Below are positions 23,330 to 35,022 of a stretch of 64,000 nucleotides of DNA, in pieces. The notes below the pieces were generated by a model. It was not told the origin of the DNA and did no database searches. It saw only the letters and a list, made by a program, of their open reading frames with translations. The DNA is from Branchiostoma floridae (lineage: Eukaryota; Chordata; Leptocardii; Amphioxiformes; Branchiostomatidae). Every line of letters starts with the position of its first letter. Position 1 is the first letter of the stretch. Both the position numbers and the translations under genes were made by a program. The stretch lies in NCBI RefSeq assembly GCF_000003815.2, contig NC_049981.1:6911041-6975040 (forward strand), given 5' to 3'.

Positions 23330-24970
23330 CTCAAAGTCTGTCGATTATAGGTTCGTTGACATTTACAATTAAAGTAAGATAAACTATTTGGTAGAGAATA
23401 CAGTCTACATAAGTCATAACTCTACTATTTACTTGTTGCTATATTTTCTTTTTAACATTTGTGTATAGAGTCTAGTTTGTCATTTTTTACCATTTATTTT
23501 TCCAATTGCATTTTTCAATCATTCAATGTTTGGACGACGATATGTTGGTTGATATTTTATATTAAAGTAAGACAAACATCTAAAAGAGAATGCTGTCTAC
23601 ATAGGTCATAACTTTACTACATGTACTTCTTAGTGGTTGTTATATTCTCTACAGAAACGTGTTTATAGTTTGGTATTTTTACCATTTAACGATTGATTTG
23701 AATCATTCAACGTTTAGATGACTATATGTTGGTTGATATTTCATATTAAAGCAAGAAAAACCGCTGGTAGAGAATACATTCCGTATAGGTCATAACTCTA
23801 CCATTTAGTTGTTACATTTTCTGAAGAAATATGTGCCATTTTTTGCCATTTGCATTTTATGGATGATTCAATATTCAGACGACTATATAGGTTGGTTGAC
23901 ATTTAATATTAAAGTAAGACAAACTGCCAATAGAGATTACAGTCCAGATAGGTCATAACTCTACTATTTAGTTGTTATATTTTCTGAAGAAATGTGTGTC
24001 AAGTTTGTCATTTTTACCATTTATCTTTCCAATTGCATTCTATGGATCATTGAACGTTTAGACGACTATAGTACAGTTGACATTTCCTATTAAAACAAGA
24101 CAAACCTCTGATAGAAAATAAAGCACACCATATGTCATAACTCTACTATTTAGTTGATTTATTAGGAGATGTGTGTCAAGCTTGTCATTTTACCTTTTTT
24201 TCAATTGCATTCAATGAATCGTTCAACGTGACTATATGTTGGTAAACATTTACTATTAAAGTAAGACAAACTGCTGGTATGGAGTACATTCTACATAGGT
24301 CATAACTCCACTATTTAGTTGTTGCTATATTTTCTTCAAAAGATGTGTAAATAGTTTGTCGTTTTTACCATTTATTTTTCTAATTGCATTCTATAAATCA
24401 TTCAACTTTTGGACGACTAAAGGCTAGCTCATATTTACTATCAAAGTATAGAATACAGTCTACATAAGTCATAAGTCTACTACATTTATTTAGTGGTTGT
24501 TATATTTTCTGCAGAAATTTGTGTATAGTTTGTTATTTTTACCATTGATTTAACGATCAATTTTAAGAATTCAACATTTAGTTGGTTGACATTTCCAACT
24601 AAGTACGACAGACTGCTGGTAGAAAATATAACTTTACTACTTAGTGGTTGCTATATTTTCTACAGAAATGTGTATACAGTTTATCATTTTTACCATTTCT
24701 TTCTCCAGTAGAATTCTACAATTCCACTATAGGTTGGTTGACATTTACTATTAACGTAAGGTGAAAATGCTGGTAGAGAATACACTCTACAAAGGTCATA
24801 AGTCCAATATCTATTTATTCTTATGTATTATGAAGAATTGTGTGAAAAATGTGTCATTTTTACCATTTCTCCAGTGGAATTCTATAAATCATCTCACGAC
24901 TATAGGCTGACATTTCTCACGTAAGTAAGACAAACCGCTATATAATAGAATACTCTCTATGAATGATGCG
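23330..24970 (+). repeat. Tandem array, about nine units of 160-190 bp
   Basis: Each unit has GGTTG(A/G)(C/T)ATTTACTATTAAAG, AAGTAAGACAAACTGCTGG, ACATAGGTCATAACTCTAC, TTTAGTTGTTGCTATATTTT, GTCATTTTTACCATTTAT and GACGACTATAG in this order. The ATAACTCTAC-type anchor recurs near 23416, 23606, 23791, 23955, 24134, 24301, 24469, 24628 and 24799. Units are diverged, so the array is old. No coding frame persists through it. Confidence 0.8.
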
Positions 24971-26630
24971 AATTGCTTCCGGCACAATACCTCCTTTACT
25001 TAGTGAATATATGGATCATCAATCATCAACTGAAGATAAAGCTATATCAACAGGTTTGTGTATTGTAGACAACATATTTCAATCAAGCCTATCTGGGTCA
25101 TGGACTAGAAAGAATCAACGTTTCATTTGCAAACACAAATTAGGGCTACACTGGAGCATACTCACTCATTCATATTTGATGGTAGAAGTAGAAGGGGTCA
25201 AAAGGTTAATACAGAAACTTTTGCGGAATGAAAACTCGTTATGGTATTGATTACTCAAGAGGAACGTCTGTTTTGCAGGAAATATAGGGTCACCTTGTCA
25301 GTCGGGCTCCGTCTTAGAATGTCCATATATATATATATAACCGACTTTATGGTGATTAGCCTAAAGATGTGTTTATGTGTTCCACTTCTTCATTACCTTT
25401 GCCAAGAAGGTTATATTTTCGGTAGCGTTTGTTTGTATGTTTGTATGTAGAAGACCAGCATATTAAACCCAAGAACGCGTGGATGGAATGTATTGATATT
25501 CGGTATGTGAGTAGGTCTTGATGAGACGTGGAAACGATTAGATTTTGGGCCACCTGTAGCTAGCGGCCTGTTACGGTTTTGTAGCGGAACTTCCGGGTTT
25601 GATCTCCAGTTATGGACATACTGCGGCTACGATTTTTAAGTGTTAGACAGCTCTTGATGCCGAGAGTAAGTAGCATGCCACCCCCCCACCCCCACACCCC
25701 GGCGCCTTGTTTTGAAATTGCATGGCAGGTTTAGTGCCAGACTTTGGAAGGGACTTGAAGAGTATTATACAATAGTGAAAACTTTGTGCTCTTAGGCCGC
25801 AACAAATAACATGTATGGATTACATCACCACGCTCATTTATTTTCGACCGATTTTGAAAGAAAAGAAAAAAAAGAAAGATGGTGAACATGACCGGAAGGT
25901 ATAAAAATGAAAAAAATAGCGTGTGGTAGCGTTAAGGTTGATTGTACATATAAAAGTGTAATTTTTAAGGTACATGTAGCCATAGTGAAAATACTTCGAT
26001 AGTAAAGTGACGTCAATGTGGTAGCCATGACTGTAGTTGTCAACTTGGTAAGTGATGGATTTCAATTTATATTTATGTTTCAATCTATGTTTTGTAGACA
26101 CATGTATTACTAGTCTTACTTTGGTTTTGACTGTAAGAATTGTTGGCTTGGTTCTAAATTTCGAAAAATACCCCCTACCCCCATTTAAAACATAGCAACG
26201 CAAAAACCAATGTTCCAGTGTATCTGCCAGCGTACTCCCTTCCTCTCCAATACCTTTGAATAACGACAACTCGCCATGACAGGCAGACAATGAGAAACCG
26301 AGCGATACGTTTTCATCTCAGCCAACCACAATTCAATCTCAGCCCGTTTGAAATAACGGTCTCCGGGTGAGGAAAGTGACAGATTATGTGAGGAAGTAAT
26401 AGATGTATAGAGGAGGGACAATGCTGAAAGGTTTTGTCATCATTACAAACTCGATTGATTTTGTGGAAGAGTGGCAAATTGGAAGTGGCACGTCGTAACA
26501 GTGGGGAAATAGATAGGCGGCCAGGGAGTGTGTCTGTGTCTATATCGGTCAACCGTGTAGTAACTGCCTTTCAGGGTAACACTTATGGTCCAGCGGTGCA
26601 GGCAGTGGTGGCGGAGGCTATCCATACCTA
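24971..26630. other. Region without a supported gene
   Basis: It contains a (TA)n run at 25327-25340 and a copy of the AAGAACG(C/G)-(T/C)GGATGGA repeat type (25425-25560, see 48845-49300). A weak tRNA-like B box (GGGTTTGATCTCC) lies at about 25595 and a C-rich tract at 25680-25705. Several overlapping frames of 60-95 codons have no domain. Confidence 0.4.
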
Positions 26631-26880
26631 AAGGTGGCATCTCACTGCGCGTGTGGCACCGGTGCGGCACTGCGGGGTTCGAAATATTGCACAATGAATT
26701 TCTGAGATAGAGAGCTAATTTTCTTACTTTTTTGTATTTTGTCGTCTTTTAAGTCATACTTTAACGTATTACGCAATATCTAAATCATAAAAGAATCGGA
26801 AAATAATAACGAAACAGTGACGCAGTGAACGAACCCCGCAGTGACGTAAGCTTGACGCAAAAGCAGTGAGATACCACCTT
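26631..26880. mobile_element. MITE family A, copy 2
   Basis: Ends AAGGTGGCATCTCACTGC and (reverse complement of the right end) AAGGTGGTATCTCACTGC are inverted, each followed inward by CACTGCGGGGTTCG or its complement. About 250 bp, non-coding, same family as 10188-10434 and 35023-35262. Confidence 0.8.
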
Positions 26881-27159
26881 GAATGTCATTGACTAGATCC
26901 AATTGAACACATGAATGTATGATGTGTATGATATGAACAATTATAGAATGATTGATATGTATGATATATAAATATACATTTAGCCTTCTTCGGTCAATAC
27001 TGACCATGGTAAAATCCTGATATGTATTATATTTCGAATACTTCGTGCACTATATGTATAGCATGATTTCCAAAGGATAGCTAATAGAGAATTGTTTGCT
27101 AAGTTTAGAGGAGGAGAAAAACAGGCAAGTGATCTCAATCCAGCTCACTGAAAAGCTAA

Positions 27160-27408
27160 CCACCGGTCCTGACTAGAGAAGACAGACGCTTTATACAGTA
27201 TTTACAGGTTCATTGTACCGGAAAAATTCAGCTTAGCTAGCTCATTTCGACATGCACGATGAACAGTGGACAACAATCCACAGCTTAAACCCCCGTCCTA
27301 AGAACTGCAATGCGGTAGCATGCATGGCAGATGAGCGACACAGTCGGAATCGAACTCCTGGCTTCTAGTTCCAGAGCCAGGGCCTATAACGACTGGACTA
27401 CGCATGCT
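27160..27408 (-). repeat. tRNA-derived SINE
   Basis: On the minus strand the head reads GCGTAGTCCAGTCGTTATAG (A box region) and CCAGGAGTTCGATTCCGAC (B box), followed by a body and a 3' part ending near TGTAAATACTG. The head is too diverged for a functional tRNA. Confidence 0.65.
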
Positions 27409-28231
27409 AGGAGAGACTAGCTCAAGTCTCTAGCTCAAGTCTCTTTTTTTATGCATCTCACTACTTCACAATCTATATCTTTATGCGAATAAACAAGCAA
27501 TTAGACAGACGTACGCCAATATGATGTTACTATGTTACATATGTCTACATAGACATATGCAAAGCATAAATCTTCCATTTACGTTATCATATCATAATTA
27601 TTTGCTGTCATTAATGACAACCTCAGCATAATTTATCCACCATAGGAAACACCTTAATTTTTCATACCTGTAATCTATCATCTTATCCCGTTGAACAATA
27701 TATAATAACATATTCGTGTAATCTTAGGTGGTATCAATTCATTGTATGAATTTAAAGTAAATGAATGATTGATCCTCGCATAGACTTGGCCTGTGAAATT
27801 TTATGTCTTGTCTTATGTTATGTATTCTATGTCATATACATACTTTGGTCTAATTTATTAGCTTCCGTTAACGATGGATATTCTTCAAGGTACTCGCCTT
27901 CATAGTCTTGCATTATAATAAGGACTCGTTCTTGTGACGCTTAATACGAGTGATGGATGTCATACTTCCTTTTATTACCTACTTTAGATTCCACTCGATA
28001 TAGTCCACTAGTATTGAAGTAACTGAATTTGTTGTAATATAACGTAAATGTGTATTGTTAGATGTGTAGTATTAGACTATAAATTCTGTTATCTATACAT
28101 TGCCATACATTGTCGCTGATGCATTTGTTGCGCAATAAATCATCATCTATATATTGTCAATCAAATCGTCCGAACGTAACATACATAATCTAATATTTTC
28201 CGCAGAGTTGTAAACTTTTATTTTTATTTCA

Positions 28232-28266
28232 CTGAAGAAGAGCGACGGATGTCGTTTGAAACGTCT
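28232..28266 (+). ncRNA. Hammerhead-core-like motif (Penelope-like context)
   Basis: CTGAAGA, a GCGAC/GTCGT stem, then GAAACGTC match the CUGANGA...GAAA core order. A complementary upstream strand for stem III is not evident, so activity is doubtful. Confidence 0.3.
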
Positions 28267-28904
28267 GAATTAAATTTGAATTATCCAGAAGAAGAGATTC
28301 AACTTTCATCTATTCATTATATTCCTGGATGTATAATCTTCACAAACGTATAATCTAATATTGTTGTAGAGATTGAATTGTCTTTAGATATTGTTTACCT
28401 TGATGTCTAACCTTCATATACGTTTTATCTTCTAGTAACCTTGGAAGGGGTATTTCTTACCAAGAAACTTGCATACAAAGCAAAAATAGATAAGTTGATC
28501 ATCCCATAATCTTATCAACCTCACGTCTATGATGAATCATATAGCATTGTATTATCACGGAAATGGTTGACACTAAGTCTGTAAGATGGAAGACCAGATT
28601 ATTTACGGTGCTTCGATGTGTCTTCGTTACGGCTTGTTGGTGTTATGAATTGATGTGATATCAATATGATTTGACTAATGATGCGTTATGCATCGATTCT
28701 ATAATTTGCTGAGTCTAGAGCTACTTGATGGATATGCCAGAGAGAGGTTTTGCTACTATAGCACTGTGCGAAAGGGTGTCATTTCCGGACGTTTCTATGT
28801 TTGTATACATCCGGATCGGGACCGTTTCTGGATATATCCGGACAATGTCCGGACGAAATCTGACATGACTCCCCTGCGTTTTCGGAAAATTTCAGGAGTC
28901 CGGA

Positions 28905-29255
28905 ACGGGACCATTTAATTCCTGCCTCATATCCGGATTTCCAGTAATGGAACGTTTTCGGACTCTTTGGAGACAAACCACGTTCCGAATATTTCGTATA
29001 TATCCGGATAATTTCAGAAGTCCGGAACGGGACCAAATAATTACGTCTCATATCCGGATTTCCAGTAATGGAACGTGTTCGGACTCTTTGGATACAAATC
29101 ACGTTCCGAATATTTCGTATTAATCCGGATAATTTCAGGAGTCAAGAATGGGACCATATAATCATGTCGCATATCCGGATTTCAAGTAATGGAACGTTCT
29201 AGGACTCTTTGGAGACAAAACACGTTCCGAATATTTCATATTTTCTGAGCGCGTT
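28905..29255 (+). repeat. Three ~126-bp subterminal tandem units of the CACTA-like element
   Basis: Each unit contains GGGACCA, CATATCCGGATTTC, AGTAATGGAACGTT, CGGACTCTTTGGA, CACGTTCCGAATATTTCGTA and ATCCGGATAATTTCAG. The units are well conserved. Confidence 0.8.
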
Positions 29256-29792
29256 CGGGGCTATTACGCCCCGGAAAGGTTGCATAAACTTAAGATATAC
29301 TGAAACATCATAGGAACAATACAACACATTATTTCAGAATATCCAGTAACTTTACGATCATGCTAAATACCTAATATTTAACGTTTCCTGTCCGTTTTAA
29401 CCCAGAAAATGCTAACTCGGTAAGGCTACATTTTGTGAAAGCTTTTCAAAGACTTTCCTGTATAAATCAGATGACACAAGTATCACAACAAATACATTAT
29501 ATGGAGGAACAGATCATGTTAACGTCAAGGGGCAAATCAATATGCATGTGTCTCTTAGTCTTACCAAGGAAGTTTTAGCTCACTACAACATCATTGGTCT
29601 TCACAAAAAGTGAAGCTCGAGTGAAGCCAAAGTTAAACAGTTCACTGTCAGATCCAATAATATCAAGCCCAAGTCAATAACATCATAACAAAACTGATCA
29701 GTTTAAATGTACAATATCAAATGTACAGTATCCGACACAAGTCTAACGTTATAAACCATCAATATTCGTAGGATAAAAATGTCATTACGAAA

Positions 29793-30160
29793 TCAGTACG
29801 ACAGTCCATTTTCAAGTCCTCTATAAGTCCATATCGTGTTGACTGTGGAATCATCGTCCGGGGCGCCCTCTTCTGCGTCTTTGTGGTAGTGGACGATCAT
29901 TGGCGACGGAAGATGCTCTGGCAAGACCCCGCAATATCGACGGCACGTCTCGAGGACAGTCCGCTCCATTGCATAGTCCAGGCACCGTCCGTCTTCAGAG
30001 TAGAAACAGTTCTGGCAGGATACAACGGCACCGGGCACAGACTGTCGTAAGTGTTACCAGGAGGTAGGCCTCGGTCGTCGGCATGGCAGGACAGGCGATT
30101 GGGAAACAGAGGCTCAGCGGCTGGAATGGAAAAAAAAACGGCTAGTAACTGCCCCGAACC
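29793..30160 (-). CDS. Exon-like segment inside the CACTA-like element (unknown, Cys-rich)
   Basis: I do not recognise this product. On the minus strand a T-rich tract and CCATTCCAG acceptor precede AAEPLFPNRLSC. A second frame over 29793-30040 encodes VSCQNCFYSEDGRCLDYAME, then ETCRRYCGV, and ends ..NGLSY at a stop. The two frames would need a frameshift or short intron near 30040 to join. The Cys spacing suggests a small extracellular or zinc-binding domain. It may be a captured host exon or part of a transposon protein. Confidence 0.3.
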
Positions 30161-30296
30161 CATGAACGGTACATGTAAAATTATTCAAACAACACGGCCA
30201 TAAAAATCACAGCAGGACAAGACGGGGACAAAGGCAGGAATCTGGAGTCGGCTATCTTCAAAGGGCGCGGGCCACACAGATGGCACAGATAAGGAC

Positions 30297-31351
30297 GGTG
30301 ACCGCCCTATGTTCCGAAATCCCTATATTCCGAAATCTCTATGTTCCGAAATCCCTATATTCCGAAATCCCTATGTTCCGAAATCTCTATCGTCTATGGA
30401 AGTGTTCCAACACACTAGTGTACCGACTGGCGTTGTACAGCGACCTGGGAGTCGACCAAAGCTACATAAGTCCAAGCTGCGGACACGCGGTCAGCAAAAT
30501 AGGAAGTTGCGGCCAATATATTATATCATGTTACCTTCTTTAATATTCTCCTTTTTGTGTTATTTGGGATGTCTTGAAATCTGTTAAAACTATAATAATA
30601 ATAACAACAGAGGACTAACGTTAGCTCCATTGCAGATTTTAGCCGCAAACTTTTGTTTAGGCAAACCTAAACGCGCACCATCGGCAAACATTTAAATGTA
30701 TCATTCTTGTAACGCACCTAACCTCGTACCATTTTGATAGCATCATAATTTCAATACAATTCTTGACGAGGAAACGAAAAAATACACTCATGCATGAAAA
30801 TGACATACGATATTTGCATGTATACTAAAAATTATTTTCAGATATGTACGCGAGTATCTCGGTCACCCATAAATCAATCAAAAACGAGACTAGGTAAATG
30901 GTTTACGTTAAATGTGGTTAGTAAATGAAAAAGTTTCAGCATAAATTTGCGATTGAGTTTGGAGTCTTTGGACTCTGTTTCAGGTGCTAAAAAAAGGTTG
31001 AACTTTTATAAGTATTCTAGTTTATTTCTATAAATAACAATAAACTAGAATTCGAATTTCAGGTGTTATCAGCTCAGTGTGACCCATGCGACCGTCGGAA
31101 TCGGGTCGGCGTTCAGCCGGTTATCATCGGGAAACTGTCTCGCTTCTTGGGTATTGGCTATCGACTTGTAAACGCCATCCATGTTACATGTACATGATTA
31201 TAGTTGTGTGTCACAATAGCTGTGTGTCAAAATTTCGGAACATAGGGATTTCGGAACATAGAGATTTCGGAACATAGGGATTTCGGAACATAGAGATTTC
31301 GGAACATAGGGATTTCGGAACATAGGGATTTCGGAACATAGGGCTTGAACC
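30297..31351. mobile_element. Nested non-autonomous TIR element with 16-bp tandem-repeat ends
   Basis: The 1,055-bp element is flanked by GATAAGGAC at 30288-30296 and 31352-31360; 9 bp are shared, and an 8-bp reading is also possible. Ends: left GGTGACCGCCCTATGTTCCG, right (reverse complement) GGTTCAAGCCCTATGTTCCG. Five 16-bp units CCCTATGTTCCGAAAT follow at the left (30305-30384) and seven in opposite orientation at the right (31232-31343). The interior lacks a transposase. The design parallels 8151-8623 with unrelated repeat sequence. It is inserted in the CACTA-like element and is therefore younger. Confidence 0.85.
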
Positions 31352-31989
31352 GATAAGGACCCCCAGAGAACGAATGGAATTTTATATGCACACAATCACA
31401 TTGGTCCTAGTGAGGAGATTACAGTTTCTCCTTGGTTCTATTAAAGATTAAGCCAGCCAAAACAACAGGGCAGGAAAGTTTAGAAGCAGCCGTTACGGCA
31501 CTTACAGCACAAAATAAAATGAGAATTTAACTAACTATGGAACGGGCAATTTGTAAACAAGCCGGGGATGACACGCGGGGGTTCCAGCTGAAAGAGAAGT
31601 GATCTATCATACAACAATCTTTACAAAGAGATCACACTACTAATTATTAAATACACAAAACACTAGGAAGGGATAACAGACATTGCTGACAGACATATAC
31701 GGAACTAAGAACGGTAACTGCTATGTATATACAATCTATGTACTAGAGAGCTACACTTCTCACTTCTTGGTCCGGTAGCGGCTAGCGGCAGCGGCAACTG
31801 AGATTCAAATCTAGTTTCAAACCTAACTGCTGTCACCAGCTGGTCTACTATTGGTCTAGTCAAGTCATGTGACTTCCTAATATAGTCTTGTTACCTAAGG
31901 ACTCCTCCAGATGGTTCCAAGCAAGTTAGTGTCATCCATCATACCTGTTTCACGGAAACACATGGCATTGTGCATTATTTTTGTGAATA

Positions 31990-32140
31990 AATGCATCATG
32001 TACTTACCAGTTTCAAAGTTGTACACAGCAGCAAACGCTGTGGCGCGGTGTATGTAGGCTGTTATCTGCAACGACTGCCCCAGTAGGCGCACCGTTGACA
32101 TGCCAACGTACTGGTCTGCTCGGCACTTTGCACAGCTTGC
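31990..32140 (-). CDS. Exon-like segment inside the CACTA-like element (unknown)
   Basis: The open frame reads CAKCRADQYVGMSTVRLLGQ, SLQITAYIHRATAFAAVYNF, then ETG, ending at an excellent donor (ACTG|GTAAGTAC). It would splice in phase 1 toward the segment at 30138 and below (ETG + AAEPLF). The upstream acceptor is uncertain. I cannot name a family. Confidence 0.3.
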
Positions 32141-32169
32141 ATAACCGCTTTACGAGTAAAGTTGCCTCG

Positions 32170-32765
32170 TGATATTGTCCGGATTTGGACCATTCCCACA
32201 CAGCAACGCTGGTATTCAATATCATGAGTGACTTTTTGTCATGATATTGTCCGGATATGGACCTATCCCAAACTGCACCGCTGGTGTGGAGTGTTTTGAC
32301 TGAACTTTTTCAAGATATTGTCCGGATATGGACCTATCCCAAACTGCACCGCTGGGGTGGAGTGTTTTGACTGAACTTTGTTCAAGATATTGTCCGGATA
32401 TGGACCTATCCCAAACTGCACCGCTGGGGTGGAGTGTTTTGACTGAACTTTTTCAAGATATTGTCCGGATATGGACCTATCCCAAACTGCACCGCTGGGG
32501 TGGAGTGTTTTGACTGAACTTTGTTCAAGATATTGTCCGGATATGGACCTATCCCAAACTGCACCGCTGGGGTGGAGTGTTTTGACTGAACTTTATTCAT
32601 GATATTATCCGGATATGGACCTATCCCAAACTGCACCGCTGGGGTGGAGTGTTTTGACTGAACTTTGTTCAAGATATTGTCCGGATATGGACCTATCCCA
32701 AACTGCACCGCTGGGGTGGAGTGTTTTGACTGAACTTTGTTCAAGATATTGTCCGGATATGCAAA
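32170..32765 (+). repeat. 71-72-bp tandem array, about eight units
   Basis: The unit contains GATATTGTCCGGATATGGAC, CTATCCCAAACTGCACCGCT, GGGGTGGAGTGTTTTGACTG and AACTTTGTTCAA. GATATTGTCCGG starts at about 32243, 32314, 32386, 32457 and onward. Neighbouring units are nearly identical, so expansion is recent. Because 72 is a multiple of three, the minus strand gives a spurious periodic peptide frame. Confidence 0.9.
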
Positions 32766-33787
32766 GAAACAATAATACTTGACTCATAATTGTTACCATC
32801 GCAAAGATTGCTTTCTGTGTCATTTGATTGTAAATGTCGATGTCAGTATATTTGCACATGTATATGGAAGCTTAAGCTTCAATTACCAGAAAATTAAAGA
32901 GTAAACATACATTGACATCGGGCATACTCGTTGTAGAATAATATACAGAAGCAAAAACGTTAATGACGTGTCTTTGACAAGATAGGAAACCTTTTTAAGG
33001 ATACCCAACAAAACAATCTCAGATTCATGTATGACAAGAAAAGTAATTTGTTAACCATTAAGTTGTCCGAAAACTGATCTCTGGAATGTTTCTGTTTTGG
33101 ACATCTGTCGTAAATGGAACGGAATATGAATTCGGAAGGAGAGAAAATTTCGGCAAAAAATGCAGTCTTATTTGTTCAGATGCGCAATAAAACAATCACC
33201 GATTCAGAATTCACGTATAGAATACCTTTATCGGTAACGGTCAGAATATGCTAACTTCGAATCTGTCCTAAAACTAATCCATGGAATATCTGTCGCGGAT
33301 ATGTCTCGTAAATGGAAAGAAAAGAAAATAGTATGAATTCGAAAACATGAAACGTCCCTGACACGTATTCGGAAGAACGGGAAATTCTATCCGTCCGGGC
33401 ATGTGCTGAAACATTTCATGACTCATGATATTCTGAGACATAATGAATTGAAAATGTCATCTGACAATGGCCCAGAAATAATGCACATCATGCTTCGTGC
33501 AAACTCCTAATTTGTCCGGGTATTCCTTATCGAAATATATGGACCTTGGATATGTAAAGAATGTAGAACATATCACGTATTCGGAGGCAAGAAACGTCAA
33601 TGGCGCGTATCTTGAAAAGCAGGAAAGTCTTATTTGTCCGGATACATAACAAGACAATTCCTGACTCATGATATTTCCAGATATGGGAAATATTGAACAT
33701 CGTGCCCGGACACAGTCCGAATATCTAGCATGTCCAAAAATATGTCAACTCCGACTTTGTCCGGAAATCACACCCTTTCGCACAGTG

Positions 33788-35022
33788 TAGGTTCGTTCCA
33801 ATTATAGATGGCAAAACACAATCATAACTTTGGTATACAGCATTTCAGCTAGTAAAAGTATGTAAATAGATGTCATTTTTAAGTTCAGCCAAAGAAGCAA
33901 TGGAGAGCAATGGCCAGTTGATTCTTTGTCAGATAACCAGAAGATTACGTAAACCTATACTCGTTTGATGCATATGAACGAAAATTAGATGCGAAAGGAC
34001 ATGCATGCATGGTTTTGACATAACAATATAGCAATATTATTTTATAGACTCAGAAGGACTCTCTTAGGGTTTAGGCTTTCCAAATCAAACAACAACATCT
34101 TAGACCTCAATCAGTCATAGAGAAATATTTGTCCTTGAAAAAATCATACACTTAGACCATCATCCACCGTCTTTACAACGGACCATAGACGTATAAAGTT
34201 AGGGCGTCTCTGTGCTACATGATTTGTACTCCCAGCTAGCTCCTGTGATCAGAATACATACAGCTATCTTTGACTAAGAAAAAAAGAAACACATAGAACA
34301 AACGTATTTTATTTGAAGCTTTGTTGGTATTAATCATATGCAATGCTGACCTTTCTTGAACCACTAAGGTATACACAGATCAAATGTTCAACGGCCACTG
34401 GTGTTTTCCTCAAGATTAACAATGAAGAAGACGACAGTATTTGTGGTCGTTGAAAATTTGTCGTAGATTTGTTTACTCAGCTTCTGTTGGCACTTTCTGT
34501 TTCTAACATTGCTCTAAACTTGTATATCTAGATTTTATATGCTTTTGCATGTGTAAGTACGTATCTAACCTCATACTACACGACATGTGAGGCAGAGAAA
34601 AATTCTCTTCATTTTATGGCACAAAGTGCGTAAGTAAATGGAGATAAAACTTTTCAGGTCGGAATCCTGCTTACGCAACTTACGGTCACATTTCAGCGAA
34701 CAATCAGTCGTTAGCATGCACGCTTGATTCATTATTGATGAAAATGAGATGATCTGTTTTGAGACGGGTCGATTTTAATTCGTTTCCACCGCCCGTGGGC
34801 CCTCCGCACTGACGGATTACCGACGGGAAAGGCACCATGGGACATGCACGGGTCGCGATTGGCCGTAAAGAGGCGTAAATCTGTCGTAAATATGTTCCAA
34901 CTGACTGGTGCAGGTGAAGATGGTAATTGATGGGCCCAGGTGACCATACATCATGTCAATGCCAGTTTGTATTAATACCTGATATAACCTGAATATGCAA
35001 CTTCGAGAAACTGGCTGACGTA
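33788..35022. other. Region without a supported gene
   Basis: AT-rich sequence between the CACTA-like element and MITE A copy 3. No domain, RNA gene or clear repeat seen. Confidence 0.4.

Larger units (their letters stand above)
26881..28761. other. AT-rich region with a SINE and a Penelope-like fragment
   Basis: Contains the SINE at 27160-27408 (minus) and a hammerhead-core-like motif at 28232-28266. No protein-coding gene is supported. Confidence 0.4.
28762..33787. mobile_element. CACTA-like (EnSpm/CMC) DNA transposon, 5.0 kb, with nested insertion
   Basis: The two ends share a ~29-bp terminal inverted repeat starting CACTGTGCGAAAGGGTGT and ending TTTCCGGAC, with one internal mismatch. 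TAG flanks both sides (28759-28761 and 33788-33790). Both subterminal regions are packed with TCCGGA motifs. Known of the superfamily: CACT(A/G) termini, 2-3-bp target duplications and subterminal repeat arrays. No transposase motifs are recognised, so it is probably non-autonomous. Internal content: three ~126-bp units (28905-29250), exon-like segments on the minus strand (29793-30160, 31990-32140), a nested TIR element (30297-31351), and a 71-72-bp tandem array (32170-32765). Confidence 0.8.

Noticed and set aside
24963-25250. 95-codon frame next to the tandem array
   Set aside because: No recognisable domain, no splice context and ordinary AT-rich composition.
30309-30587. Open frames with repeating peptide (RNPYIPKSL-like) at the left end of the nested element, and the mirror frame at 31198-31395
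   Set aside because: They are translations of the 16-bp tandem repeats, not genes.
32406-32744. 112-codon minus-strand frame with a 24-residue period
   Set aside because: The 72-bp satellite unit happens to be a multiple of three; there is no start context or domain.
23330-32765. CRISPR-like spacing of repeats in the ~170-bp and 72-bp arrays
   Set aside because: Units are contiguous satellites without unique spacers, and the DNA is animal nuclear.
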